Source: Notospermus geniculatus (lineage: Eukaryota; Nemertea; Pilidiophora; Heteronemertea; Lineidae). From it: 64,000 nt of DNA. The notes under the pieces are model-generated. The model was not told the DNA's origin, made no database searches, and worked only from the letters and a program-made list of their open reading frames with translations. Each line of letters begins with the position of its first letter. Position 1 is the stretch's first letter. Shown here piece after piece: positions 51,601-62,127 of this stretch. The position numbers and the translations under genes were made by a program. The stretch is taken from the NCBI GenBank assembly GCA_002633025.1, contig NMRB01000148.1:544283-608282 (forward strand), in the 5' to 3' direction.

Positions 51601-54142
51601 AAGTGGCCTTATTGAAATGATCTTTACCCTTAGAGAAAACTGCTTATCGGGAATATCCAGTATGAGTTGTCAGCCAGAATGGCAGTCAGTTGTTTGGTGG
51701 TATTCTTCTAATTAATTACAACAATCTCTGTAACGTATTCCTATTCCGTCCATCATTTGCTTGTGTCTGTTTCTGTTGCTGACTTCTCTATTTTTTTGCA
51801 GGTGCTTCAAAAGATGCTCCCACCAGACGCTGGTCTACTTGACGTATTAAACAGACACCGCAAAACAAAAGCTATTGCAAAAAGACTGAAGGAGGTACAA
51901 GTCAGAGCATTGTTCTGTCTGAGTAACATGGTCAGTGCAATGGAACCAGACATCATGGGCGGCCTGCGCCAAATGCATAAAATATGGCTGGATTTGACAC
52001 AACTAGCTATGAACACTGCTGGTAGGTATCACTGTTGTTAAGAGTTTTGGCCGTATGATTGGGTCGGACTTTGGCCTAAAGTATAGCTGAAGTTAGACTT
52101 TCTCTTTGCTTGAAGCGTTGAGAAAAGTCAGACTTAAATGAAAGTGTGGCTGGAGTCAGACCCAAGCATACGGCCCTTTGTATCTTCATGTAGTTTTGCA
52201 TCTACTAAGTATTTTGTTGTTTTCAGATTGACAACTTAAGTAAAACTTCTTTTTCATTGTGTTTCAGCTCAGAGTGATGTTGAGTTTTTAGAAGCAGTTA
52301 CAAGTGCAATGCGGGCTGTTGTTGTTAAATTAGGGGAACTCAAGTCTCCTGAGGTAAGAAGTAGCTGTACACGTATAATGTTAGCCCCCTCTCTTAACCC
52401 TTTAATGGTCAATCGTACCATACGGTACGATTTGCATATGCATAAGCTAAACATAGCTGATGAGATCGTTAGTTCATCAAGCTTCATGAAGATGGCGCTG
52501 CGATCGCTCTACGATGTGTGCTAAGTCACTGACACATTGCCAGCGCTTTCCTGTGACTATTTCATGGAAGAATTGTGCGTTGAACTTGAGGGACAAACCT
52601 GATTTTGGGGGGTGATGGCTTCAAACAACTTGTATTGAATGAATCTGAACACTGCAACGGTTTTGAGTGCCGTATTCAACGAGTCTGGTTTGGAATATCG
52701 ATCGACGAAGATTCGGGGATTCCCCAGGGGATTCCCCGTTGAGACAGGGCTCTCCAAAGGTTCAGGTAGGTGGGGTGGCACAGACGGTTTGTGATCGTCC
52801 AAAAGGAGATAAAACCAAGAAACAACTCCATATTTTGGGATATTTGGATAGAATGCTTCATTACCTTTCCAAAAATGTATGGTTTTACATAGTTACAATA
52901 GAATATAGAGTCCTAATTGGTATATTGATATTACTGGTGGACGCTAAAAAAAAATTCGACCATTAAAGGGTTAACCTCTACCAGTCTATATTTACGCTAA
53001 AGGCACGCGAAAAAGCGCTCAATAATTCTCTTTCATTTGCAGGTAATTTCAGCTCAATCGGACCAATAATAACTGAGTTAAGAGCAAAAGAAAGTGGTGG
53101 TGTCGGACACCTTTAACTGATACCGAGTTATCTCGGCCTTGGGTGTCAAGGAGTTAAACTATGTCTATTTACTTTTAGTTCAAGGACGCCACACCTCAGG
53201 CACTGCAGCTGATATGCGAGATGGGTGAGAAGTCGGGCAATCCTCAAGTCCGAGCCAACACAATAAGAATTGTGTCGACGATAGGATGTATGCTGGCTTT
53301 ACAACAAGATCCTCATTCACTGTTGAAGGTATGTGCAGAAAGAAGAGGTGTTGGCTTCCCATTCAGTGCCAGTTGGAACTGTTCGTATGTTTTTGCCAGA
53401 AAAAAACATCGGCACAGAAATCTGAACCGATGCTTTTTTTGGTTCCGTGCTTCTCTCTCAAGTGGAGAAGCTCAGAATATATCGAGTGATCACCACGCCA
53501 TCTGGGAGCAAGTGGCCGAACTGAACTTCCTTCTGATCATTGTGACTGTAGTAAAGTGGCGAGTGAACTCACGTATTCACTTTCATTTGATGATGAAACA
53601 CCTGCATCCTGTTCTCTTTCCGTCCAAGTTCCTCTTCTTCGAATGGATTGCAACTCTGGTTGTCTCATTTCAGATGATAGGAACGTACCTACTGGAAGTC
53701 TGTGCCAAAGACTCGGAGTTGTGGGTTATTGCCGAGGCTCTGGATTCTATCTTTGATGTATTCGCAGAGGACCATCTCGATCCTATTGTTGTTGAGATTG
53801 GATTGGTACAAAAGTTGAAACAACTGTCCCCTCTTCTCAAACAGAAGGTGAGCTATGTGTGATTTTTATGCGGTCTTTTGTGGTATAAAACTGTAGTTAG
53901 TTCGAGGGCAAAGTGCCAAGCTTGTTAATGTGCACAAGTCAGTGGTAAATAATCCATGTCGCAGTTACCTAATGATGTTGGGGTAACTTTGTTTACTTTC
54001 CATGACCCTATCGCAAATCTAAGGTTGTGCTCAGTCAGCTGCTGATAAATACTGTGGTTTGTGGTTTAATCAGTGTGTGTTCTTTATGGTGTCTGTTGCA
54101 CAGGCCTGGCACTTTGCCCATGTTGAATCATACTTTATCTGA
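48678..54142 (+). CDS. HEATR3: HEAT repeat-containing protein 3 (Syo1-like ribosomal protein import adaptor)
   Basis: Exons: 48678-48821, 49155-about 49310, about 49489-49594, 49853-50002, 50088-50233, 50355-50414, 50529-50625, 50830-50930, 51070-51132, 51802-52021, 52268-52353, 53179-53328, 53674-53847, and a doubtful last exon 54104-54142. The model gives about 563 residues, against about 680 in human. The start MGKSRTKKHKKR, HEAT/ARM-like helices (LLLDPSRNVRHVAV; VLFNISNGN; ALDSIFDVFAED) and a mid-protein acidic stretch (DDGEEWDDLDSSSDDG) match HEATR3. Yeast Syo1 and human HEATR3 carry uL18 (RPL5) with uL5 into the nucleus for 5S RNP and 60S assembly. Problems: an ambiguous base at 49314 sits in the exon 2 donor, and a segment like the family's GALRNLS is missing there. 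The C-terminus found (AWHFAHVESYFI) does not look like the family. Introns carry a MITE (51207) and a piggyBac-type element (52394). Confidence 0.88.
51207..51609. mobile_element. MITE in HEATR3 intron, AGGCCACTTAAAATTAATAA ends
   Basis: A 31-bp arm beginning AGGCCACTTAAAATTAATAA is followed about 400 bp later by its perfect or near-perfect complement ending TTATTAATTTTAAGTGGCCT. The nearly intact arms suggest a fairly recent insertion. No transposase is present. Confidence 0.85.
52394..52974. mobile_element. piggyBac-type non-autonomous element in HEATR3 intron
   Basis: TTAA at 52394-52397 is followed by CCCTTTAATGGTC. The other end reads GACCATTAAAGGG followed by TTAA (52971-52974). The TTAA duplication plus CCC-starting inverted ends is the signature of piggyBac transposition. 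Near the left end TCGTACCATACGGTACGA is a further palindrome. The interior (573 bp) shows no DDD transposase. Confidence 0.85.
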
Positions 54143-54405
54143 AGACACACCTGTGGAGCAAACTACGGTAGTCAGTTCTTCGGTAATCAGTTCCTCATGT
54201 CATGACATTTCAGATTCATCAGCAGAAGCGATTTCTTGGCGAACATCTTCCAATTGTGATGACAGTCCGTTCAAATCTCATACGATTCATCAAGTATAAA
54301 AACGGCTGAAGGGACGAGTAGGCCTACTTGTGAAACATTTCCTGCCATTGATGAAATCTTTATTTTGAATGTTTCGAGAATGTCCGGGTTTATTCACACT
54401 TACTT

Positions 54406-54565
54406 GACCTCGTACTGATCATGACCACAAAACTATAGATAGCTGATAACCCATCCGATTGCACAACTGACTCACTTCGACTGACATCATGCCAAAGGTC
54501 AGTTGTGTAATCAGACATGTAATTGGCTGACTGTGGTTTTGTGGTCATGATCAGTTAGGAGGTCC
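54406..54565. mobile_element. MITE, CTGATCATGACCACAAAAC arms
   Basis: GACCTCGTACTGATCATGACCACAAAAC and GTTTTGTGGTCATGATCAGTTAGGAGGTC form the outer arms. ACAACTGAC and GTCAGTTGT form an inner pair. About 160 bp in total. Confidence 0.75.
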
Positions 54566-55019
54566 AAGAAGTTGGGTGGGTATATGCGCAGGCCTTATGG
54601 AAAAGACCTTACTGTAGTCTTCATTGAAGTGTAAATGTATAAAGTGTTAGGTTTACTTCTACAAACCACATGTACGTGTAAGAATGTATTGGACGATGTT
54701 GGGTTTGTCCATGGATGATTTATTTGAAGTGTTTTACATGTAAGATGCATAAGGGTACAAGGACTGTGATTAATTTAAAAGTACATGTATGGTACTTTTC
54801 GACACCATTGCTGATGGTGATTTAACCGGTATGACGTTGTGCACTATAAGAATGCAGAGCTTGAGTTGTGCTATCGTGGCATCTTTTATCGAATGGGGTC
54901 TTTTTCTCTTTTGGGGATTTGCATTTACATGTATGCCACTCCCCCTTTGTTATGTACATGTTCAAAATGTACGTAGTGTTGCATGGGTTGTGCCCCTCTT
55001 CCACTGTTACATGTAAATG

Positions 55020-55512
55020 TATACTCTAAATCCTCAGATTTATGGGTACACATCGAATATTCAAGCCGACGGATAGACCACGCCCCCTGAGTCGCAATAT
55101 AAAAGGGTTACGTAGTTCTATTCAAAGGCATGGCCAATGGGCTAGTTCCGCGCACTACCACCGTGGCAGAATGACGTCCGACCGACTTCAGTATGGTCAA
55201 TTTCAAGGTCTCCGCGTTCGATTACGATACGATCGGCTTGTGATCGATTCGACTGACGGGTTTTGTGACTTTTACACAGCGGTCACAATAGGCCTTCTCA
55301 CCCAGTGGGATCAATTTCAAATCCAGACTACATGTCGATTTCACAACCCGGCAAGCAACAGAGCGAAGTTCCTTCAGACATTCACAGAGAACCCAACCTT
55401 AGCCATTCACGGTAAAGTCCCTTTGTAAAGACATGCGAATGAAATATGGGCGGTCACGCAAGGTTTTAATGAGGTGGACACTTGTACCCATAACTCTGAG
55501 GATTTAGAGTAT
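55020..55512. mobile_element. Non-autonomous DNA element with ATACTCTAAATCCTCAGA ends
   Basis: Left ATACTCTAAATCCTCAGATTTATGGGTACA, right TGTACCCATAACTCTGAGGATTTAGAGTAT: about 30-bp terminal inverted repeats, 493 bp apart end to end. The interior is GC-richer than the flanks and rich in CGATCG-like sites, with no transposase. Confidence 0.8.
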
Positions 55513-55754
55513 GTATATGTATGCACATGTACGTATACATGAACATGTATGAAGTGTTGCATGAATTTTATCAACACTTTTTTGTGTCCAGATTGGGCAG
55601 TGATCGTTTCACGTATGAAAACATAAATATGTAAATAAAATATTCAGTGAAATAAACGAAAAGTATTTATCATGCCTGTGTACCTTCCCCTATTTACTTC
55701 TAATCCATGGATTGGTATCAGTTGGCTTTGAATGTGCATTGAATGGCATTCTAT

Positions 55755-56551
55755 GAGTGGTAGATGATTCTATCACATGGAACATTAAAAAGGAACAAAC
55801 AAAACGATTATTATTGCACACTAATCCTTGTTAACTTCACAAATTTATATGAATATAAACAGAAATGAATTACAATAGTATTTCTATTGTTACATATTGG
55901 AATCTCGGGCAAAATGGCTGGGTTATTAAGTACATGCACGGTAGGCCTATTCAGCATTATCAAAAATAATAAATTTTTGCCATTATGCATAGAAAAACCC
56001 CTCTTGCCAACAGGTGAACAGTTCACAAATACTGGACCTTTGCCCTCCCAACGTCGGGCTGGATCATTATGCAGTGTTTATCACAAGGTGAGATACATGT
56101 AGGCCTATGTGTAGGTTGTCAGTCAGGTATATACCTCTCTTTTGGTCCCCTACCATCTATTTGCACAAGTCCACAGCGGATGTTGGGAGGGCAAAGGTCC
56201 AGTATTTGGAGCATACTGCCTAAAAAATCTTCAGCTTTAATCTTTTTCTATAGTTAGGAGCTATGGAGTCAAATGGAGGATATTGATGGGGGCTTTGCTT
56301 TGAGCTACATCATTCATACTAAAATTTGAGAAGAGTTTGTTTGTTCACGATTTTCTCCAAGACTGACGAATGGACCGCCCCCAAACTTGGTATGCACATG
56401 CAGACAGATCTTGGAAGTGTCCTTAAGAAGCCCGAATTTTGATATGACTTAATAGTTCTTGAAATATCAAGATATTAACGAAAATAACAATGCTGTTTAC
56501 TCTTTTTGACGTCATCGAGATTTCTGTCGTGTCATCCATGACGTTAGCAAC
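55755..56551. repeat. 0.8-kb dispersed repeat, copy 1
   Basis: Matches 63231-64000 almost throughout, beginning at GAGTGGTAGATGATTCTATC. Inside lies a foldback pair, CAAATACTGGACCTTTGCCC at 56023 and its complement ending near 56207, which is intact here and broken in the second copy. The right part contains GACCGCCCCCAAACTTGGTATGCACATGCAGACAG and a TGACGTCA. It encodes no recognisable protein. The unit may extend beyond 56551, where the second copy is cut by the window end. Confidence 0.85.
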
Positions 56552-56998
56552 CTCATGTGACAAAATGACATTGCATCCCCAAAGTGCTCCTAATGACATG
56601 ATGCGTCTCGCATGACTTTCCCCCACTGAACGGGTATTGCCTAGTGTGTTAGAATGTTATTTATGTAATTTCTAGTCCTACACAGTAAGAAACTCATTAG
56701 TGGAAAAATTTCAAAACCAAATAAATAAAATTAGCAGAGAAATTACAAAGAAGCATACACTGACTTCACAAATTTTTTCTCAAGAAAGCACCACTAAAAA
56801 GCACACAATTGACTGTCTATTCGAAGATGAAAGCAAACCATGATTACAGAATGCTACAGACATAATTTGGCACAAAATTCTTTATCCTATAAGAAATTTT
56901 ATTTTACTATTGGATCCTACTGTACATCATGCTTGTTGAAATCTCTACCTGAATAGGTGAATATGCATACAACCATCCCAAGGACATCAGGACCTCCT

Positions 56999-57209
56999 AT
57001 AGAGGAATCCCACTGACGTCATCAAATCATGTGACTGGCTGTCAAAATGACGCAAACTGGCATCAATAGGGTGCTACACGTGGATTGACATTACGCCTGA
57101 CGTGACGAGACAGGACACGAAATAATGTCATCGTGACGTTCCTTCAGGAAACACATGGTCAATTTGACGGCCAACGTGGCCTTTATGACGTCACGTGGGA
57201 AACCTCTAT
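56999..57209. mobile_element. MITE with ATAGAGG-TGACGTCA ends, copy 1
   Basis: Left ATAGAGGAATCCCACTGACGTCA and right TGACGTCACGTGGGAAACCTCTAT are inverted. A diverged relative is at 59182-59397. Each terminal arm carries a CRE palindrome. Confidence 0.7.
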
Positions 57210-57740
57210 TGCGATACTCACTCCCTGCATCACCACTACTAAGTATGTAAGCAGCAATGGAGGGACCGAACATTAAGAACCCCTGATGACCTCAGGAAGC
57301 ATACAACTGAAGAATACTCCATAAATGACAAAATTTGCAACAAAAAATATCGACATTTTAGAGCCAATTTATGGCATATTTCAGGTTGACCACATTTTTA
57401 CATTACAACAAACAATGTGGATGTCCCCTGATAATGACGGGGAAAAATGACAAAGTTGTGAAAAATTTTCGTACATATGTATTTCAAATCACAAGTGGCT
57501 ATATACAGAATCCTCTGATAGAGGATAGCAATCATGAACTCGGTTTTCTCCACCGACATCATTTCAAGTTCGGTCACTCTCGAAGGGGAATACCCGGTAC
57601 CGTACTCGTCAAGTTTGATGTATCACCAGAACAAGATGTCTACCAACCTGATGACACTTTCCTTTTCCCACAGATCCCTCCAAAATAATTGCCCACCCAG
57701 ATAACCTCTCCACAACAATTGCCCAACCAGAATAACCTAA

Positions 57741-57988
57741 TACCCCCATCACACTGAGCTAGTTCTCAGTACGTTCTTGAAAATTTTGCCGAACGGGCTC
57801 AAACTGTGTGCGAACGGAGTGGACGTAGTGGCAACGTTTTACAGTCTTTTTACGAACTTCGTGGATGGGAAGGGTGCTCCAGTACATCGAAGCATTATTT
57901 GGCCAAGGGTACACGTTCTAGCCCGTTTTACGATTTTTTTAGGACGGGGCAGGACGTTTTGAGAACGACTTCAGTGTGATGGGGGTAT
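57741..57988. mobile_element. MITE with TACCCCCATCACACTGA ends
   Basis: TACCCCCATCACACTGAGCTAGTTCTCA and TGAGAACGACTTCAGTGTGATGGGGGTA are inverted ends of a 248-bp element. Inner CGTTCTTGAAAATTTTGCC-type arms are less regular. It directly abuts the next element at 57991. Confidence 0.8.
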
Positions 57989-57990
57989 AA

Positions 57991-58121
57991 GGCTGAGTTT
58001 ACATAGAGGTGTACGGTATACGGACACGCTTGCGAAAAATGGCCGAATAAAGAGTCCATGACTATGAAACCTATGTTCGCCAGCGTGTCCGTATACCACA
58101 TACCTCTATGTAAACCTAGCC
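57991..58121. mobile_element. Foldback MITE with GGCTGAGTTTACATAGAGGT ends
   Basis: GGCTGAGTTTACATAGAGGTGTACGGTATACGGACACGCT and AGCGTGTCCGTATACCACATACCTCTATGTAAACCTAGCC form about 40-bp arms around a 50-bp loop. Confidence 0.85.
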
Positions 58122-58350
58122 AAAAGCAGCCTGGAGGTTTAGTTTTAAACCCTCCAAAAGGTGTCTCTGGAAAACACCACACGGACACATGTAAATCACA
58201 GAGATTTGTGCAACGATATAAGTATATCTACAAGTAGAATATGACAATAGAATGGCTTATTCACACTGGGAATGCAATTTACTGGACTTTAGTCATATAA
58301 GTATGTTCAAGGAATACAAACACCTCTCGGAATAAGTACCAGTTTTCAAT

Positions 58351-58585
58351 AGACTCTATCACTCCAAAAGAGTGCAGCACCTTACGGAGTAGCGTCATGA
58401 CGTCCCGCATGTCATTTCTGAATGCCATGACGCGACTCGAAAAAAAATCCGGTTGTTTCAGCGACCATGACGTTGTGACACAATCTGATTTTTTTCGTCT
58501 CACCTCAAGACATCATGAAATGACGTGTGGGACGTCATGACGCTGACCCATCAAGGTGCTGCGCTCTTTTGGAGTGATATCGTCT
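58351..58585. mobile_element. MITE, ATCACTCCAAAAGAGTGCAGCACCT family, copy 2
   Basis: The ends AGACTCTATCACTCCAAAAGAGTGCAGCACCT and AGGTGCTGCGCTCTTTTGGAGTGATATCGTCT match those of the element in POGLUT intron 4. The interior again alternates CATGACG and CGTCATG motifs. Confidence 0.85.
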
Positions 58586-59055
58586 ATTGCCACTTTTCTC
58601 AACTCATTTTGCTTTTTCCCTGACAAGTAAACTGGCCAGTTCTGGAACTTGTTCTGAGAGGTGACAAAGTAAAATCAATGCAATGTACAATGGCGAGAAT
58701 TTTCACATCAAGATCAGAAAGATTTGGCCAATGGGTCTCTCACAGAGAAAAATGCCATTCCATAAATCAAGTTGATGGGCCACTCTTAAAAGAGAATACT
58801 CATCCAGTTTCATCACCAGAAGAAATCTGAAATCTACCATTACCATCCTGCTGATACTACATTCCATGTTCCACACTGTGTGCTGTCGTGAACATAAAGG
58901 AATTTACAACAGATCACAGGTATTAGTGAAAAGATGATATTGGTGTACCAGTAGGTGAAAAAGCATAAATGAATTTATCATATTAAATACATGTACAATT
59001 TCATCAAGACATGACCTTTAGTAACAATCTCAACCCCTTCACCACTGACCGCCAC

Positions 59056-59172
59056 GGCCGTATTCATAAAACCTTGCTAGGCTTAGTTACCTGTTAAAGT
59101 GCCCAATTTGTACAGGCCGATGTCCACAACATACTAGCAACAACTAAGCTAGCAAAGATTTATGAATAGCCC
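59056..59172. repeat. Foldback element with GGCCGTATTCATAAAACCTT ends
   Basis: GGCCGTATTCATAAAACCTTGCTAGGCTTAGTT and AACTAAGCTAGCAAAGATTTATGAATAGCCC form the arms. The terminal GGCC-TATTCATAAA is the same as in the elements at 2638 and 17889, but the stem (CTTGCTAGGCTTAG) is unrelated. Confidence 0.75.
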
Positions 59173-59181
59173 TTAGAGAAC

Positions 59182-59397
59182 AGAGGTTCTTCACCTGACG
59201 TCACATTTCCATGATGACACTATGCCGTCATATTGGCCGTCAAAATGTCAAGCGACATCACGACATGAACACAGCATCAACCGACAGATTGTGATGTCAA
59301 AATGTGATGACGTGAGTTTTGACGTCGTCGCCAGCCATCTGACGGCCAACATGGCCGATTCTCATGACCGTTCTGACGTCAGTGAAGAACCTCTATA
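59182..59397. mobile_element. MITE with AGAGGTTCTTCAC-TGACGTCA ends, copy 2
   Basis: CAGAGGTTCTTCACCTGACGTCA and TGACGTCAGTGAAGAACCTCTATAG are inverted. The centre holds many GACG and CGTC motifs, and ATTGGCCGTCAAAATG against ATCTGACGGCCAACAT. Related to 56999-57209. Confidence 0.75.
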
Positions 59398-59606
59398 GTC
59401 ACCCCACTTGAAAATTTCAACCCCGTGGAAAGTCCGCCAAGGAAGCTACTGAGTAGAAGTTCACTATAAGGTGAAGACAAGTAGTGGTGAAAGGGTTAAC
59501 TAACTTGTTAGTCATTGTAAGGTGATCAACAACTCGTTTGTTGCAGCACAATACATTTGCTCTTGTGGCAAGTTGTTTCGTTGTAAATTATATCTGTCCT
59601 TTCATC

Positions 59607-60718
59607 CTAGGCAGGTCCATTCACACTACTGACTTTCATACAGCCATAATAGATCGATCGAATAAGAAGTAGTAAACCACTGACGAAGGCCCCTAAAATG
59701 AAGAAAATAATTCATTAAGCACATTCCATTTGCCATAAAGTATTTGCCTATAGGTTACTACAGACTTTTTTTAATGGGAATACTTCGTTGGGTTGTCAAA
59801 TGAGAAAGATTGTGTCCTTTCCGGTGCTAGTTTGACCCACACAAAGGATAGCCTACTTACCAATCCACACAACATAAATTCCCCCTTGCTCAGCTGCCAG
59901 CTCGTATGTTGCAACCTGGAAGAAAAAGAAGAACTTGATCACAGAGAAGCATTGTGGTATATAATATGGACATGTATTAGGAAGCAAGTAACTTCATGAA
60001 GCAATGTGAATCAAGTTTATCAGACATCTTAGATTTACTTACCGTGACTCCGATACCAGCCGCCAGAAAACAAAGGCCGACAATACCAAATATCAAGGCT
60101 CGCTTCTTGGCATAACTTGGTCCAACAGATGAACTAGAAGAGAAAAAGACATTGCAAGCTTAAGATGCACACTGTTGATTAAAAGCTGTCGAACCTGGAG
60201 AAATCTAGAGTTTCCATGGAAGACAGCAAGCTCCTTGGATGCAAGACAAAGGCAGGGTGTAGTCTTTGGAATCAACAGTGAATATTACCAAGAATATATT
60301 CTTGATATTACGAATATTTGAATGTGGAAATAACAAGCTACTTACACATTTCGGCAATGTGGACATCTGGCCAAAGCCTGGCTTTTGACATTGAACTGAA
60401 ATTTAGAGACAATGGAAAATTTTCTAGTTTAAAAGACTGTCTGGGGACTAGGACTTCATCAGGAAATGTCAGTCAGTGCACAACCACAGATGGAACTGTG
60501 TGGTCTTTCAAGCTATCCAGGATTAAAAGTGACCAGTTTTCCAATGTTTTTTAATGTTTAATCAATGATTTGATCAACTTTTTGACAATAAGTATATAAG
60601 CCATCCATATGAAGAGCTTACCAGAAAAGGTTCCTGGCAATGTCCACACAGGACTCGTCTCGTCCCAGGGTCTCTGATCGTAACTGTTGGAACTGGACCA
60701 AGGTTGATGATCCGTTTA
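59607..60718 (-). CDS. PIP4P: Type 1/2 phosphatidylinositol-4,5-bisphosphate 4-phosphatase family (TMEM55), 3' part
   Basis: Five exons on the minus strand: 60718-60622, 60395-60346, 60133-60043, 59915-59861 and 59692-59607 (TAG). The joined frame gives about 125 C-terminal residues. KRIINLGPVP leads to CGHCQEPFL and LARCPHCRNVSSVG, whose CxxC pairs belong to the family's zinc-binding part. Two membrane helices follow (ALIFGIVGLCFLAAGIGV and GGIYVVWIGAFVSGLLLLI), then a short tail after YYGCMKVS. This matches the C-terminal half of human PIP4P1/TMEM55B and PIP4P2/TMEM55A, late-endosomal and lysosomal membrane proteins reported to remove the 4-phosphate of PI(4,5)P2; TMEM55B also recruits JIP4 for lysosome positioning. 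The CX5R-bearing cytosolic half is encoded by exons that must lie beyond 64000, since none was found at 60.7-64 kb. A single gene before the vertebrate duplication is likely. Confidence 0.92.
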
Positions 60719-60872
60719 CTAACAAGAAAGAATGAAGTAGTTAAGTAATTATTACACTAAGAAAGAAGGAAGTATTTAAGTTATTACTACACTGAGAAAG
60801 AAGGAAGTATTTCCCAAGTAATTATTACACTAAGAAAGAAGGAAGTATTTAAGTAATTATTACACTAGTCAT
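60719..60872 (+). repeat. Tandem array of about 36 bp inside a PIP4P intron
   Basis: Four units of AAGAAAGAAGGAAGTATTTAAGTAATTATTACACT, one with a CCC insertion, directly abut the acceptor side of a PIP4P exon. The last unit runs into the duplicated block that follows. Confidence 0.85.
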
Positions 60873-61879
60873 TCGTCACAAGCAAGCATTACAGAGGAAG
60901 ACGACAGACAATGATTTACTCTCACGAAAATTCTAAGGGCTGGTCCACTAGTCACACAAGCTAGTGAGTCGACCTAGAGCCTGAGGACTTCCTCAGGAAG
61001 TTTCATGGCCTTTGTATTGTATTGTATTGGTTTATTGAAAATTCATGGCCTTTTCATGCACAATAAAGTCACCTGGAAGAGTGACATTTCCGTACACAGC
61101 ATAACTCACATGACCTCGAAGTCAATGTAATATTGAGAGACTCAAAGAGGGAAGCCCCACTGACCTGATTATGAACACAACTTCGACACATGACAATCAC
61201 CATCATGACACAGACAGTGCTGATAGTGATATGGGGATGGGTTTTTATAGGGTTGACTCACACATTCTCTGATGGTCGATTCGCAGGAGAGACTTTCAGT
61301 GCCAACTTTCTTTCCACACCAATGGATGGTAAATAGGAACATATCCATGGAAAGTGCTGAGACAAACTGACCTACACTACAGTATCATTATCAATATCCT
61401 GTTGCACTTCTCGGAATAAGTACCAGATCGGCCAGTTTCCTCAACTCCATTGCTTTCAGTGGCAAGTAAACTGGCCTGTGAGTGGCTTGTACTGGAACCT
61501 GCTCCGAGAGGTGATTGGACACTCATAAGTTAAAAGGAGGATCAGAGTGGTATAGTGGTGAGCAAGACGGATTCCAGATCAGAGGGTCCTGGGTTCGATT
61601 CCCAGTCTTGACCAAGAAAAAACAAGCTCGCTTGTGACCTTGAGCAAGTCACTTTGCCTCACTTGCTTCACCCCACCCAGGTGAAAAAGGGGTACCTGGC
61701 TAGTAGTGATGGTTAATGTGAATGTTAGTCCAAGAGCGCTGAAATCGGCTGCCGGGGCTGTAATATTCCCCAGGGAGTGGAGAAATGAAATTGGAATGAA
61801 CAGACCCATAGCTGGGGAAAAATGTGAAGTGCTCTTGACACTGCATTGAGTACACTTGGAGTATGCTTGGACACTTTTA
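60849..61879. repeat. 1-kb duplicated block, copy 1
   Basis: Matches 62128-63125 with small indels and a few percent substitutions, from AAGTAATTATTACACTAGTC to GGAGTATGCTTGGACACTTT. It includes a complete tRNA-like SINE. The copies are separated by about 250 bp (61880-62127) that contain another pol III-like head on the minus strand and a CCGTT microsatellite-like run near 62095. Confidence 0.85.
61536..61860 (+). mobile_element. tRNA-Trp-like SINE with a MIR-like core, copy 1
   Basis: The head contains GTGGTATAGTGGTGAGCAAG, an anticodon-loop region TTCCAGATCAGA and the B box GGGTTCGATTCCC (61591). In the second copy the loop reads ACTCCAGATCAG, as in tRNA-Trp(CCA). The body has GTGACCTTGAGCAAGTCACT, strongly like the CORE domain of mammalian MIR. 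It lies in reverse orientation to the PIP4P gene, within its intron. Confidence 0.8.
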
Positions 61880-61935
61880 CATCACGGCCAGTACAGAATC
61901 GAACCCACCACAAAAGCACTACACCAACACAGATA
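61875..61935 (-). mobile_element. Second tRNA-like SINE head
   Basis: On the minus strand TTGGTGTAGTGCTTTTG (A-box-like) is followed by GGTGGGTTCGATTCTG (B box), with the spacing of a tRNA-like promoter. Only the head was recognised. Confidence 0.5.
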
Positions 61936-62127
61936 TTGGCAAGACCTTAGAGTTGAGCTCACAGAAACATAATAGAACGAACCAACATAACAGCACGGCG
62001 CTGTCCATTTGAAATGAAATGAAGATCAACTTTATTCCGTTCCAGCTTCAGGGTCAGTCCGTATTTTACATTCCGTTTGCAACCACGATTCCGTTCCGTT
62101 CCGTTCCGTACTTAATAACTACCCATT

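Larger units (their letters stand above)
54143..59606. other. Spacer between HEATR3 and PIP4P; mobile elements only
   Basis: Tail-to-tail spacer of about 5.5 kb. It may include the true last exon of HEATR3, which I could not find. It contains at least seven inverted-repeat elements and the first copy of a 0.8-kb repeat. AATAAA signals near 55635-55665 are candidates for HEATR3 polyadenylation if the 3' UTR is long. Frames at 55042-55428 and 57371-57688 show no recognisable domain. Confidence 0.6.

Noticed and set aside
55042-55428. 128-codon plus-strand frame
   Set aside because: Lies wholly within the inverted-repeat element 55020-55512 and shows no transposase motifs.
61536-61614. Functional tRNA-Trp gene
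   Set aside because: The acceptor and anticodon stems do not pair well, the copy at 62784 has the same flanking SINE body, and no terminator stretch follows the B box at gene distance.
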